Shown: piece after piece, positions 22,905 through 33,476 of the stretch
Layout: every line of letters begins with the position of its first letter
Numbering within the stretch: position 1 is the first letter of the stretch
Assembly (NCBI GenBank): GCA_023376005.1
Contig: CM042152.1
Location: forward strand, 83,383,413 to 83,447,412
Direction of reading: 5' to 3'
DNA length: 64,000 bases
Source of the DNA: Doryteuthis pealeii
Lineage: Eukaryota > Mollusca > Cephalopoda > Myopsida > Loliginidae
Translations under genes and position numbers: made by a program
Notes under the pieces: model-generated
Seen by the model: the letters and a program-made list of their open reading frames with translations, nothing else
Database searches by the model: none
What the model was told of the DNA's origin: nothing

Positions 22905-23370
22905 TATTGCAATCGGGCGCCCAGATGTTAGAGATGAATTGGCCGTGGGAGGCGACCCGTGATTGCTTAAAGACGAACTCTTGATGGCTGAGAAGTACAT
23001 GACATGCAACACTCCCCTTTGACTCTTATTTAGGCTACGCGGACGGTTAAAGAGGCCCCCTCCGATCAATCGACTGGTCACATCAAGCCCTTGCACCTAT
23101 ATCATATTCCCGATTCTTTTGTTCTTATGGCAAACCCCAACACTTTTATCATATATATGCTAGAAGGTCGTGGCTGAGGGTCTTAATTTTGTGGGTATGA
23201 CGTTAAACTACATCTAGTGGTGAGGTTCCACTTCTGGGTATGACACTAAACTGCATCTAATAGTAAGGCTCTAGTCTGGAGATCTTGGGAGTGTTGTGGA
23301 GTGCCCCTTCATTCCCAGATCCACTCTGATAAGGAATGGTAATACCATTTAGAGTCTCATCTATAGGTAT
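22905..23370. mobile_element. Element A, inverted, old divergent copy
   Basis: GGCCGTGGGAGGCGACCCGTG, GGACGGTTAAAGAGGCCCCC and TGGTGAGGTTCCACTTCTGG align with element A. There is an internal ~50-bp duplication of the TATGAC(G/A)(T/C)TAAACT segment. Confidence 0.7.
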
Positions 23371-23548
23371 ACAAACGTACAATGAACGCGATTTCCTAAC
23401 TTCTTGGCATAAAATAACCCTTGAAGTTTTGACATTCGTTAAAATTAATCAATCAATCTCACGTGAACTAGCTGGGCATTACAATTTATAAAACGTTATT
23501 TTTAAATTTTTATTTTTTATTTTTTATTTCGTTAGACCATTTCTTAAA

Positions 23549-23925
23549 TTAGATGGGCGGTCGGAGAGGGATCAATCGGCTGGTCACCAAAGCACCTTAT
23601 GGCAAACCCAACCCTTTTTATCATATATGTACTAGAAGGCGGTGGCTGAGAGTCTTCATGTCCCGGAAATGATGTTAAACTCTAGCTGGTGGTGAGGTTC
23701 CAGTTCTGGAGATCTGGGGAATGTGGAGCACCCCTTCATCACCATTGCTCACAGGACCAATCTGACCTGGAGTGGTAGTACCTGTTAGGATCCCATCTAT
23801 GGTTCAAATAGAAAAAATGTGTTTATAAAAAAAATGAGTATCTATCAAAAATGAATTTATTTCAAAACTTTGTCGGCATTAAATGACCCACCGAGATTGA
23901 TATGCCGTAAAAAAAAAAAAAAATT
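23549..23925. mobile_element. Element A, inverted, truncated copy
   Basis: Starts AGATGGGCGGTCGGAGAGG and ends GATTGATATGCCGTAAAAAA. Bases 23926-24280 hold no recognisable feature. Confidence 0.8.
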
Positions 23926-24281
23926 TTAAAATCATTTCGCTAAGTAGAAAAATTAGTCTATAAAACTGAATGAATCATAATGACTATTTTTAAATTGAAA
24001 TTTTTAAACATTTCTGAAAGTTTATTATCAACGTTTTGTTTACGTTCCCTTGAACGTGGACAAGACATTGTCGTCTGTTGTATGAATAAATCAATTTAAT
24101 TGAACGTATGTTTATAAATCGGTCAGACGCCAGATTTATCATTCTATCAACTGTTATCGAGTTGAAAGTTCAATAGACAAATCACACAATTGTACTTATA
24201 GTTCAGGTTAACTGGCGACTAAAAGTGTGAATGTCCCACTGGGTTGAACAACGATAGTTGGTTGAATATGAGGGGTACGAG

Positions 24282-24652
24282 AGGTTTAATGTTTTAGGTT
24301 GAAAGGTAGCTGGTTCGTTGTGCGTATTTCGAGGGTTTGCTTTTAACCCCGTCTTATTTGGGTGTCACACTGAAAGGAATTCAAGGAAAGAAAAGGAAGA
24401 GACAAAGACAAAAGGTAGTTTTAGGATTTAGGCTTTATTCCTGAGTCATAGCCCCCACGTGGAGGGAAAATTTCTGCCCGTCCAGAAATAGTGTCTGGTT
24501 CCAGTTAAGGCCTAAGTCTGAATGGCTAAGAGATACTCTTTGGGATCGGAAGTGGGTCCTTTTTTTTCTGCACATGTTCGGAGGGTTCTTCCGGTGTGAA
24601 GCCTCATGGGAGTTTGTTATTTTTATTTTTTTTATTTTATTTTAATCCCAAC
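24282..24652 (-). mobile_element. LTR-like repeat, copy a
   Basis: Together with 25080-25450 it forms a ~370-bp direct repeat. On the minus strand it starts TGTTGGGATTAAAAT and contains GAATAAAGCCTAAATCC, a polyadenylation signal in the position expected of an LTR. The 63-codon open frame at 24596 is not convincing. Confidence 0.55.
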
Positions 24653-24959
24653 AAGTATGTCGTTTCCTCGTACAGAATAAGTGAAATATCAATTCATGAC
24701 AAAGTGATAAAGAGGATTATCGTGAACTTCTACTTCGCTGCATATATCTTGTCCAAAGTGTATAATACGGCTTTTCGTTTCACATAATTAACTCAGAACT
24801 AAGTTTCCATTTAATTTTTTTTAATTTTTTACTCCTTTAATAAATTTATTTTATTTTTTACTCCTTTAATGAATTTGAGGATTTTACTTATGATACAAAC
24901 TCTCTGATATTAAATTTTCAACTCCCATCCCCTCGAGCAATATTTATTTTACGTCGCCC

Positions 24960-25006
24960 AGAGGGCGTTTTTTTATTTTGCTAGTTGAAATAAAGTGTAT
25001 AACATT
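24960..25006 (+). mobile_element. Helitron 3' terminus
   Basis: CGCCCAGAGGGCG forms a hairpin, followed about 13 nt later by CTAG and a T, the classical Helitron 3' end. It resembles 45340-45375. Confidence 0.55.
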
Positions 25007-25064
25007 GTCATACCTCGAAAAAAGGGATAGTAATACTAAAATTCATTGCAAATATTATTAACAG

Positions 25065-25450
25065 TGTGAGGCGGCAAGTGGTTTAATGTTTTAGGTTAAA
25101 AGGTAGCTGGTTATTCCTTATGCGTGTTCACAGGATTTGCTTTTAACCCCATCTTATTTGGTGGTCACGCTGAAAAGGAAATCAAGGAAAGAAAAGGAGG
25201 AGACACAGACAAAAGGTAGTTTTAGGATTTAGGCTTTATTCACGGGTCATAGCCATCACGTGGTAAGGCAATTCCTTCCTGGCCAACAGTAGTGTCTCGT
25301 CCCAGTTAAGGCCGAAGTTCGAATGGCCGAGAGATTATCTTGAGGGTCGGAAGTGGATTTTTTCCCTGTATATGCTCGGAAGGTTCTTCCGGTCTGATGG
25401 CTCATGGGAGTTTTGTTATTTTTTATTTTAATTTTATTTTAATCCCTACA
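25065..25450 (-). mobile_element. LTR-like repeat, copy b
   Basis: Minus strand TGTAGGGATTAAAAT... to ...CCGCCTCACA, giving TG...CA ends, with GTGAATAAAGCC inside. It is ~85-90% like copy a by eye. No target duplication was found, so a solo LTR or one half of a deleted element are both possible. Confidence 0.55.
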
Positions 25451-26270
25451 ACCACACAAAAATATTGATTTTCTTTTTTTCAAAATACAATGAATCATCA
25501 AACCAAAGCTGAAACCAAAAATCTTGAATACCATTAAATAGTCCTCTTGTTTTCATACTGAAATTCAGACAACGACATTTCATTTCATTTTATTACATAA
25601 TTAAGGAAGGAACAAGACCACGGGCATCCCCAGAACATAATTTCATTACAGCTCTGATTTTACCAGATATACAGTATTTTCTATCACACTAAAATGATGG
25701 ATAAAAAATGAAACATATTTTCGAAATCAGCGCCGAAAAATTAGTTGAAAACATTGAATAACGTGTTCGATCCTTGCTGGATGCACCATAAAAAAAATCC
25801 TCGACTTAAAAAGACTTTGTGTTAACCCGGCCTGGTTGGAAGAAAGAAGGAAAGAAAGAAAGAAAGAAATATGTTTATTTTCACATATTCCATTAAAAAA
25901 AGGAAGAAAGAGCAAATGATTAATTAATATATTAATTTGTGGAGGATGATCACTAATTAGAACTGAGCCTATTCTAGTAGTGACCACCTCTGCTATTTCA
26001 TAGGTTTTCATATTCAAATTTGAACAGAGGTCAGGAAAATTATTTTTTATTAGGAAATTTTATTTGGCTTGTCTAATAAAAAAAAATGAAATAAACAAGG
26101 TAATTGCTTTACTTAAACTTCATCCAAATATAACTTAACTGTGGTCCAATTAAGGTGGAGAATCTTTTAGTAAATTTAGTTGGCTGGTCCAGGAGAAGAC
26201 AACTATGTTTGACTTCAACACAGCTTTATGTGTTATCATCTATGAACAAATGAAAAGGTCGATCTTGTCC
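25451..26270. other. No gene seen
   Basis: AT-rich; an (AAAG)n run at 25847-25868; a 96-codon minus-strand open frame (26017-25727) has no domain or splice support. Confidence 0.6.
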
Positions 26271-26274
26271 TTCT

Positions 26275-26530
26275 TTTGCTTTGCTTAATTATAAAAATAT
26301 ATCTAAGATAGGTGGGTTGTCGTCCTTGGTCCTCGAGCTTCTCTTTGAATTAACCAACCACAGGCCCGCAAACTTTAGCGGCAAAATTGAAGATAGGATT
26401 TCTTCCGCTTTGGTCACCAGCATCTACAGAAATCGGACGAGAGAAAAACGGCGTCCCTTATATTCAGCAGAGAGAGGCAGAGAGCCGTAGTTGGTACTTC
26501 GATAACTCACCAACCTCAAGGACTTCAGTT
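26275..26530 (+). repeat. Dispersed repeat, pair with 32935-33170
   Basis: GGTTGTCGTCCTTGG, CGAGCTTCTCTTTGAATTAACC and CCTCAAGGACTTCAGTTAAGTG match the 32.9-kb copy with many substitutions. The 69-codon open frame here is not preserved in the other copy. Probably an LTR or a LINE leader; no termini found. Confidence 0.5.
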
Positions 26531-26734
26531 AAGTGGACTGTATTGTATTGATATAATTATCCTCCCTGCAGACAAAACCTTCGTTTGCAAGGATTTCAAG
26601 CGTAATTTCTTGTTTGTGTATATATTAATACAAGTTATTTGAAATTCCATGTTGAGTTCATATGTTTTTTGTTTTTAACTCCAGTCTGCTCCACACTCAC
26701 GGCGTGAATTAGCACATATGGGAGTTCAAAGGAG

Positions 26735-27107
26735 TGCTACAAAAGTAATGAATTATTTTTTAAAACTTTTTGCATGAAGAAAGACTTGTGAAAATTGACT
26801 TACCAAGTTTGGTTTATTGACGTACAAGAGTGGATATGATTGAAGTCTACAAATATCCACATGGATTTTATTCAACGAACTTTGACCTACTAAACATTGC
26901 TCAAAATATCAATACCAGGGGTCATAAATTAAAACTCCTAAAAAAACTTTTGTTAAGCAAACGCAAGACAAAATTATTTTAGTAACAGAGTGGTAAATAC
27001 ATGGAATAAACTACCATCATCAATAGTGAATGCCCCATCTCTAAACTCCTTTAAGGCAATGTTAGATAATCTGTGGAAAGATTATAAATATTCCGTGGAA
27101 TTAAGAT
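26735..27107 (+). pseudogene. Non-LTR reverse transcriptase C-terminus, CR1-like
   Basis: Frames give GVQRSATKVM, INTRGHKLKLLKKLLLSKRK and then SNRVVNTWNKLPSSIVNAPS followed by LNSFKAMLDNLW and a stop at 27107. This is the widespread QRRATKL...NTRGHxxKL...FxxRVVxxWNxLPxxVVxAxSxxxFKxxLD tail of CR1/L2-like reverse transcriptases. Frameshifts separate the blocks. Confidence 0.8.
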
Positions 27108-27162
27108 GAATGTTTATAAGGAACAACTGACAGGTCTCAGGCCTAATATACTAGCTGAAAAA

Positions 27163-27588
27163 GATATTATTATTATTATTTCTTCTTTTTGAGTTTTCAC
27201 ATCAGCATTAGCTGATAGTCTTTCACTGGAGTCTGAGTGACAGCAATTCTCCTCAGGTCTCCAGGACTCTTCTGAGTATTCTGGCAGATTGCAGCAGTGC
27301 AGTGTTCTGAATGGTCTCGATTCTCCCTCTGATTTCCAGATTTTCCAAACTTTTTTCCAATTATTTTGGGACCGTTCCAAGTGCACCAACTACAATTGGT
27401 ATCACTTTCACTTTCATATTCCATAACATTTTCAGTTCTCTGGATTTGTCCATTTTTTCATTTTCCTTTAGCTTCACCCTGTGATCTGCTGGAACTGCAA
27501 AATCCACCAGTTGACAAATTCTTTTTTTGTTAATCAACACTAGATCTGGTCTTCTTGCTGGGATAAGGTGATCCGTTTTTATCTCAAA

Positions 27589-27640
<52 letters not shown>
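27163..27640 (-). mobile_element. LINE fragment in a (TAA)n target, copy 1
   Basis: The minus strand reads PSRRPDLVLI-like, then LVDFAVPADHRVKLKENEK, KVKVIPIVVGALGTVPK and ARILRRVLET (with frame breaks), the tail of a large class of invertebrate RT proteins. It is bounded on both sides by (TAA)n/(ATT)n, as for R4/Dong-type LINEs that insert into TAA repeats. The copy at 57170-57620 starts at the same internal position. Confidence 0.7.
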
Positions 27641-27848
27641 TAACTTTTTTTCTGGGCGTTTATTCTAATCTGAAACTGCATTCAGTCAGCTTGTGCAGTC
27701 ATTCAAACGCTGTAAATTTAAAATAAACGTTTTCTTTTTGTTTGTTTATTTATTTGTTTATATGCTTGTTTGTTTGTTTGTTTGTTTGTTAATGGAAGAA
27801 AATGAATACATTTCTGCATACGATTCTTTTACAAACTTGTCTTTGTAG
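27641..27848. other. Spacer with (GTTT)n
   Basis: A GTTT-type run at about 27737-27790 precedes the splice acceptor of the next candidate exon. Confidence 0.7.
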
Positions 27849-28127
27849 TGGCAATAGTTTATTAATGGACTCTGATTCTGGCATTCACACAAGGCAAACG
27901 GATTACCTTTATGATACATTGTCTGTTTCACACGCAGCAAAGTTTGGCTTATCTGGTCATCACAAAAGAAAACAAAGGAATGTTAAGGAAAATACTAAAC
28001 TATACAAAAAGGGATCGTTTTTTAAGCCGGAAAACTCACGGATAAAATCTTTTCATCCGGACTCTGCTGTTTTCGATCGACGAACGTTTTGGAAGCATCC
28101 AATCAACGCTTCTTTGGTTGTAGACAG
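27849..28127 (+). CDS. Probable internal exon, basic/serine-rich, upstream part of the EGF-type gene
   Basis: A pyrimidine-rich acceptor (TTGTCTTTGTAG) precedes an open frame of 92 codons entered in phase 2. It starts GNSLLMDSDSGIHTRQTDYL and includes HHKRKQRNVKENTKLYKKGS and FDRRTFWKHPINASLVVD. The composition is protein-like, unlike the low-complexity frames around it. The best donor (GACAG/GTCATT) is weak, and a (TA)n tract begins 15 bases later, so the 3' border is uncertain. No domain recognised. Same strand as the exons at 32.7-45.6 kb, but an exon of phase 2 to 1 would be needed to connect them and was not found; it could belong to another gene. Confidence 0.45.
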
Positions 28128-28142
28128 GTCATTATTTTCTTA

Positions 28143-28202
<60 letters not shown>

Positions 28203-28421
28203 ATGGAAGTATGTATGTAGTATATTAAAAAATTGAGGAGAGAGCCAACGCTGCACGATCAAAGGTAATAAAAAAAATTTGACTCAAAATTTGAAGTTTA
28301 TGCTATGGACGGTTTGAAATATGATGTCTATTCTCTTTATTCTCTTTATTCAACTCTCTCACTGCAGCGTCAGCTAATAAACTTACCACTCAATTTATTT
28401 AAACCTGTGTTTTTTCTCTTA

Positions 28422-28468
<47 letters not shown>
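28143..28468. mobile_element. Penelope-like terminal-repeat fragments between (TA)n tracts
   Basis: Two (TA)n runs (28145-28199, 28427-28468) enclose GAGCCAACGCTGC (inverted) and CACTGCAGCGTCAGCTAATAA with TTTAAACCTGTGTTTTTTC. The latter block is the sequence following the hammerhead-like core at 55919-55975. This is a degraded fold-back copy of that family. Confidence 0.5.
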
Positions 28469-28469
<1 letters not shown>

Positions 28470-29027
28470 TAATTACAATAAACACACCATAAGGTCACAT
28501 GTATTAAGACATAAAAACAAATAACTCATAAATTCAACAAGTAATATGTGTATTAAAACAAATAACAGTACAAATAAATTACAGTAATCAAAAATACTGA
28601 TCAAAGTCCTGCAGAATATGTTTTTTAAAAGTCCATGTGATTAGAAAAGAAGTGTTGAATTACCTCCAAATGAGAAAGAAAAGGTAATGCTCAATATATC
28701 AGCAGTGAAGTAACTTTTAGAAGAGAAAGACATAGCTTGTAATACCTTCAGCGGTAGGCAGATATTTCTGAGTCGAGCGACATGGATTATGTAGGCACAA
28801 GTTTGTTTCTAAACTGTTCTTCGAAAACCCTGCTATTTATAGCATTTACCTAGGCTCGAAATCGGTATTTTTGAAAAACTCCTTTTTAGGTGCGAACGCT
28901 TCTGATTGGTTGAAAATTACCATTTTTAATATTTCTCTTTTTTCTTTCTACCTGCGCCTATCCTATGCGCAGACTTCTTATTTTCGTCATTTTATTTGTA
29001 CTTTCAAAGCGTTAACTTCCGGCTCAC
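28469..29027. other. No gene seen
   Basis: AT-rich single-copy-like sequence without recognisable features. Confidence 0.6.
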
Positions 29028-29165
29028 CACAGGTATGACACTAAATTGTATCTGGTGGTGAGGCTCCACTTCTAGAGATCTTGGAAGTGTGGAGTACCTC
29101 TTCGCTGCTATTACTCCCAGATTCTCTCTAACCCGAGGTGGTCCTATCTATGAGTCACATATATC
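29028..29165. mobile_element. Element A, old inverted fragment
   Basis: TGGTGGTGAGGCTCCACTTC, GTGTGGAGTACCTCTTCG and TATCTATGAGTCACAT recall the middle of element A, highly diverged. Confidence 0.5.
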
Positions 29166-29280
29166 TGTTTGAAAATTATTAGCATTAGATAAGAATACTT
29201 GAATCCTTATAACTGTAAATTATTTGTATTAAGAATAGTTAGGTGAACCTATAATTGTTTACTAAGGATTATTATTATTA

Positions 29281-29923
29281 CTAGCAAATATATGCACCCT
29301 CCGGGTGCAAGTATTTAAGTTTTAATATAATAAAATATCATGTTAAATTAGAAAGGCTAATGAAACTGAATAAGAATTCAGATAAAAATATTTGGAACAG
29401 AGGGGGTATAATCGGAAAATAGAACAACTTTGAAACTAACTGTTCCACCATTTTCCCTTACTCCCGTCTTTCAGTGGTAAATTTCCCTAATTTATCTATT
29501 TAGTTAAAATAGGAAGAAAAGAATAAAATTACAGTTATTTCTTTATGTTAATAGATTTCTGTTAAGATTTATCCCCGAGATTTTTGCTCATATTTATTAA
29601 GATAAAACCAAACAATTAGAAATCAATAATAGTAAGCATATATTTATTAAAATCAATTTTTTAAAGATTAATATGCAAATTAGCCTTCCCATTCACACTG
29701 TAAACCGCTATTTCGTTGAATATATAAATACAATTGCATGTTATTAGTATGTAGATATTGTTAACTGTCTTAATGATGTAAAACAATTTTACTAATAATT
29801 GAGGTTTAAATAAAAAATAAAATCATGGAGAATGTGATGTAAATAACAAAGGGAATTGTGACTTGAGTAGGGATATAGTTTCGGTTACAGACAGACAAAC
29901 CCACAATCTCCATTATAATAAGA
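29281..29923 (-). mobile_element. Non-autonomous Helitron, full copy
   Basis: On the minus strand it starts TCTTATTATAATGGAGATTG after an A and ends with hairpin GCACCCGGAGGGTGC, ~11 nt, CTAG, then T. 5'-TC, a 3' subterminal hairpin, CTRR and A/T insertion are the Helitron hallmarks. It is 643 bp with no coding capacity and no target duplication. A second copy is at 62717-63342, a third is interrupted at 40795-41893. Confidence 0.8.
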
Positions 29924-30343
29924 TTAGTTATTCGAAACTGTGTAAACAAATGACTATTATTAAATAAAAAACAATTACGCGAAAACGCATAATTATTAAT
30001 ATTATTGGAAGCTCAAATACCCCCTGTCCTGTGGACAGGAGATGTAACGTGTGCGCGATCTTCTCTTAGAGATAGAAAGTAAAAGATACCTTTGACTTTC
30101 GCGCCTTGACTTTTATACTACTGCCCGGCACACCCCTAGCGCCGACCGGTAGACACGGGAGGTAATTACCTCTCTTGTCCCCTAACATCAAATAGGAGAA
30201 CCGTAAGTAAGGAACGTAATACCTACATTTTTTTCTTTAGACTAACGGAGTAACTGGTGACTTTCCGACGTGATCTGAATTTTTAACGGAACATTAATTA
30301 TTTAATTTTATATCAGAATTTTTTTCTCTGTTCTAAAATGTAA
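29924..30343. other. No gene seen
   Basis: 30010-30200 is more GC-rich (GTGCGCGATC, GCGCCGACCGG) but no ORF, repeat partner or termini were recognised. Confidence 0.5.
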
Positions 30344-30435
30344 GGTACAAATGTAGAATAGCGTGCAGGAGATAATATCATTAGAATCGCATTTTACGTA
30401 TGAATAGCATTAGAGTACGGAAACTCCCAAAGTAA

Positions 30436-30532
30436 CCTAACCCTAACCCTAACTCTAACATTGACCCTAACCCTAACTCTAACACTAACCCTAACCCTAA
30501 AACTAACCATAATCCTTACCATAACCCTAGTC
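30436..30532 (+). repeat. Interstitial telomere-like repeats, degenerate (CCCTAA)n
   Basis: About 15 units of CCTAA/CTCTAA/CATAA type in a row, including several perfect CCCTAA. They lie inside the long-TIR element. Confidence 0.85.
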
Positions 30533-30592
30533 CTAGCGTCTCAAAGGTTTCGGATATTTCCGTGTAATGCTTTTTATACGTAAAAAAGTCGT

Positions 30593-30829
30593 CGGGGCGG
30601 ACTAATGTCGGTATCAACCAGACAGCAAGAGAGTCTATCCCCTTTTCCCTAGCGTTAGACCAAGGAGACTATTTTAGCATCTGAGGTGGAGCGCTACACC
30701 TACCATCACCTCCTCACTTTACTGCACAGGTCCCTGTGCCATTCATACGCTGAGTTGGCGAGGACGGTATCGAACCAGGAACCTTGTGATTCTTAGCCGG
30801 ACGCTCTACCGACTGAGCTAAACCGGCCC
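30593..30829 (-). mobile_element. tRNA-derived SINE, copy 2
   Basis: Minus strand GGGCCGGTTTAGCTCAGTCGG (A box) and CTGGTTCGATACC (B box). Strongly similar to 3822-4070. ACGTAA occurs on both sides, a possible short target duplication. Confidence 0.85.
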
Positions 30830-30880
30830 TTACGTAATCTAATGATATTATCTCTTGTGCGCTATTCTGCATTAGTACCA

Positions 30881-31795
30881 AATTTCAAAATAGTCCAATC
30901 GAATAAAAGTTAATAAATGTTTCATTTTTACATTAAATTATACAAACGTTCAATCAATAAATATAAAAGTAATCTCGATGCTATATAATTATTTTATTTC
31001 ATTTCATTTCATTCAAATCAAGGTGTCGGATTTACAGACCGTTTCAAGCTTCCCACGTCAAACTTAAAAAGAGTATTCTCAATGATTTACAATACAGGTC
31101 TCACCTGTTTCAAGATACCCATAGGAAACATAGAAAAAGCCCTCTGAATATTTCACCAATGAATTGTTTATAACATCTGCATTGCTGGCAAGACACAAAT
31201 ACACAGGGTACGACCCTCGTCAAAACGATGGCTTTGGGCCTAAGGTAAGATGTTTAGTTTATTGTGTGACACAATGGTTAAGTGAGAACACCGTCAGAAA
31301 AAAGGAAAAGAGAATGTGTTAGGTCCAGACATATGTATATAGATGGGTATGTGTCCGTAGGGGGACAAAGATCAGTCAGAGAGGGCTGGGAATGGCCATA
31401 AGGCATGTTCGGCCACCTTGAAGTGAAAGCCACTTAAAGATAATATCTTTAGGTGGCTAGTTTTAAGAGAAAATGGGCATTGAAAAAGTTATTGGTTGGA
31501 AAATGGGCGTCCAATAGTCTAGAAATAAATTAATGTGTGCGATCTTAATTCTGACTAGAAAAGTTAATACCTACTTTCTGGGTGGTCAAATCAAGGGCAG
31601 TGTGTAGGGGTGGAATGTATGTATTCAGCCGGTTCAAGCTCTTCACCAGTCTCAGACCGGCTGTTGGGTGAGAGCCTCATCCAGTGGGAAGTTGATAGAT
31701 ATAAAATGAATAAATTCCCACATGATAAGTAGTCAGTCAGACTTGTTTTTCTAGCAGCCAACTTAAAAGAACATATAGTTAAGTGCCTTAATAAT
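30881..31795. other. No confident gene
   Basis: A very small possible exon, 31206-31246 (acceptor ATACACAG, donor AAG/GTAAGATG), would encode about YDPRQNDGFGPK in phase 1 to 0, but this is too short to accept. A TATAAAA at 31702 lies ~30 bp before CAGTCAGT. Confidence 0.4.
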
Positions 31796-31844
31796 ACTGA
31801 CTGCTATTACTATGGCTAGTTACTTCTGTGCTACCGCTGATCAA

Positions 31845-31910
31845 GTGAGAGTGGTTCTTCAAGACCAACTACTACCTTTGCTCCCCATTCAGCAACCACT
31901 CACCTCTGTG
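31845..31910 (+). repeat. ~65-bp unit repeated on the other side of the LTR at 32455-32520
   Basis: GTGAGAGTGGTTCTTCAAGACC...TTTGCTCC recurs as GTGAGAGTGGTCCCCCAAGACC...TTTGCTCC at 32463, directly after the LTR. It could be host tandem sequence split by the LTR or part of the element's leader. Confidence 0.5.
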
Positions 31911-31963
31911 CTGCCGCTGATCAAGCAAAGTGCTGACTGCCTCACCTCAGAATAGTTAATGGC

Positions 31964-32453
31964 TGTGGCGTTATTTTCGTTTTTGCCTGGAGAGTTGTCT
32001 GCCCGTTTAGTTTCGCTGGTTCCCGCTAGGGGCCTCGTGTGTATTTAAGCGGCTGATTTGAACTTCTCACTCTTTTTTGCCTGCCGACCTACGAGACACT
32101 ATGGGTTAGACTTAGGTCTACTCCCTTCTCGTTGGGGCTTCGGCCCTTAACACTGGCCACTCACTGCTAGTAAGTCTCTTGCACGATATATGACTATTCT
32201 TTAGTCATGTATCCGTAACTACGTTTTTATGTACATTTAGGTATCTCTTTGATACCTAAATATCTTGTATTTTACCATTCATGAATGTGTCATTATCTCT
32301 ACTCTTGTATATGTATTTATACTACTTTTGTATGTATGTTTATGTACACCTATGTATTATGTACCCTGTTCATTCTGTGCTGTATATTAAATGTTTTGTT
32401 TATCAACCTTTTTCGGAGTTTTATCTTCATGTATTATCACTTTGAATCTTACA
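31964..32453 (+). mobile_element. Solo LTR, TG...CA, ~490 bp
   Basis: Starts TGTGGCGTTATTTTCG and ends GAATCTTACA. It has a TATA-like GTATTTAAGCGG at 32041 and an ATTAAA-type signal near 32387. Flanking tetramers TGGC and GGGC match at three of four bases, so the target duplication is not perfect. No gag/pol beside it. Confidence 0.6.
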
Positions 32454-32454
32454 G

Positions 32455-32650
32455 GGCTTAGGTGAGAGTGGTCCCCCAAGACCAACTATCTTTGCTCCGG
32501 TTGATTCGGCAACGGTTACAGAAGTTTCTACACCAGTGTTACCAGACCCCAGGCAGGAGTGGGTCGCAAAAGATTATTCTTTTAGTAACCCCGACTCGTC
32601 AACCTGCTCCACCCGGGTCACCACAGAGTTAACCAATTTATTTTTTCTAC
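32455..32650 (+). other. Open reading segment after the LTR, status unclear
   Basis: Open in one frame from the LTR edge (GLGESGPPRPTIFAPV, then VLPDPRQEWVAKDYSFSN). It resembles coding sequence but its 3' half turns into the pyrimidine tract of the next exon's acceptor. Could be a retroelement leader/gag start or a relic exon. Confidence 0.3.
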
Positions 32651-32717
32651 ATGATTTAATATTTATAGAATTTCCACCGGCATTTCCCTATTCCACCGCT
32701 TGTTGCTCTTCATCCAG

Positions 32718-32839
32718 TGGTGAGTAAGGCTTGCGAGAAAGGCTTCACTGCGTGCATCGAAGAGATCGGAAAATACGCAGAACCACCAGTTTCACGGACG
32801 TCGAGTTTACAATCAAAAATAGAAAGGTTTGAATTTCTG
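32718..32839 (+). CDS. Exon of an extracellular EGF-type gene (phase 1 to 0)
   Basis: A long pyrimidine tract ending TTGCTCTTCATCCAG precedes an open frame whose second codon begins VSKACEKGFTACIEEIGKYA. The exon ends IERFEFL before CTG/GTAAGT, an ideal donor. Entry is in phase 1 and exit in phase 0. The exon at 36097 starts in phase 0 on the same strand, so the two join without a frame break. Two cysteines suggest a disulphide-bonded, secreted segment. No known domain recognised. A competing donor (TG/GTGAGTAAG) lies at its very start, so this 5' border could serve either way. Confidence 0.55.
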
Positions 32840-32934
32840 GTAAGTTTTTGTAAGACAATAATAAAAAAAATTACCTATCTTATAATTTCGCAGGTGTGAG
32901 CACACACACACACACACACATAAAGAAATCTGAG

Positions 32935-33170
32935 TATGGGTTATCGTCCTTGTCTACGAGCTTCTATATCGAACCAACCAATCACGAGCCAGCATACTTT
33001 GGCGGCAAAGCCAAAGAGGCAAATTCTTTCCCCTCTTTCTGATCGACCAGCATCGGGGATGGACCTCAAAAAAGGGTCTCTCTCATATCCAGCAGTACGA
33101 CCAGAGTAGCCGTAGCAAGGGACCTCGATAATTCCCCTACCTCAGGATTTCAGCTAAGTGTTTTTTATTA
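32935..33170 (+). repeat. Dispersed repeat, pair with 26275-26530
   Basis: GGGTTATCGTCCTTG, GAACCAACCAATCACGAGCC and CAGGATTTCAGCTAAGTG match the earlier copy. Nothing recognisable in 33171-33476. Confidence 0.5.
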
Positions 33171-33476
33171 TTATATGTATAAGATTCAAAAGTTTGCAAC
33201 AATTCTTCCAATAATACACGTCTATTCCTATTCTAAGTTTGTGTTCGTTTTATTCTTTTGACTTGTCTGTCACCATTCGTGGTCTAAAACACCATATTTT
33301 GCAAACTTTGAGTAAAGACTAAATCTTCATACACATGACTAAACCGCATGAAAACTAAATTTATACGTTCCGAAGTTATACCGTATAGTGTCAGGAAGTT
33401 GTGAAATCAAGCGTTGAATGAGTACGTCTACTTAACGGAAATGCTGAATATACGCCGAGACAGGGATGCGTTCGTG

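Larger units (their letters stand above)
30344..30880. mobile_element. Long-TIR element containing telomere-like repeats and a SINE
   Basis: GGTACAAATGTAGAATAGCG...GAGATAATATCATTAGAA (30344-30390) is inverted at 30831-30880 (ATCTAATGATATTATCTC...CGCTATTCTGCATTAGTACC), ~50-bp arms. Inside are degenerate CCCTAA repeats and the SINE copy at 30593-30829. No ORF. Confidence 0.7.

Noticed and set aside
24282..25450. Complete LTR element made of copies a and b
   Set aside because: No matching target duplication outside the pair and the interior is AT-rich sequence with a Helitron end; kept as two LTR-like repeats.
31803..31946. 47-codon ORF starting MASYFCATADQVRVV
   Set aside because: Overlaps the 65-bp repeated unit beside the LTR; no independent support.
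32455..32709. Exon ending at TG/GTGAGTAAG
   Set aside because: Its 3' half is the pyrimidine tract of the better supported exon at 32718, and its phase does not join 36097; listed only as unclear.
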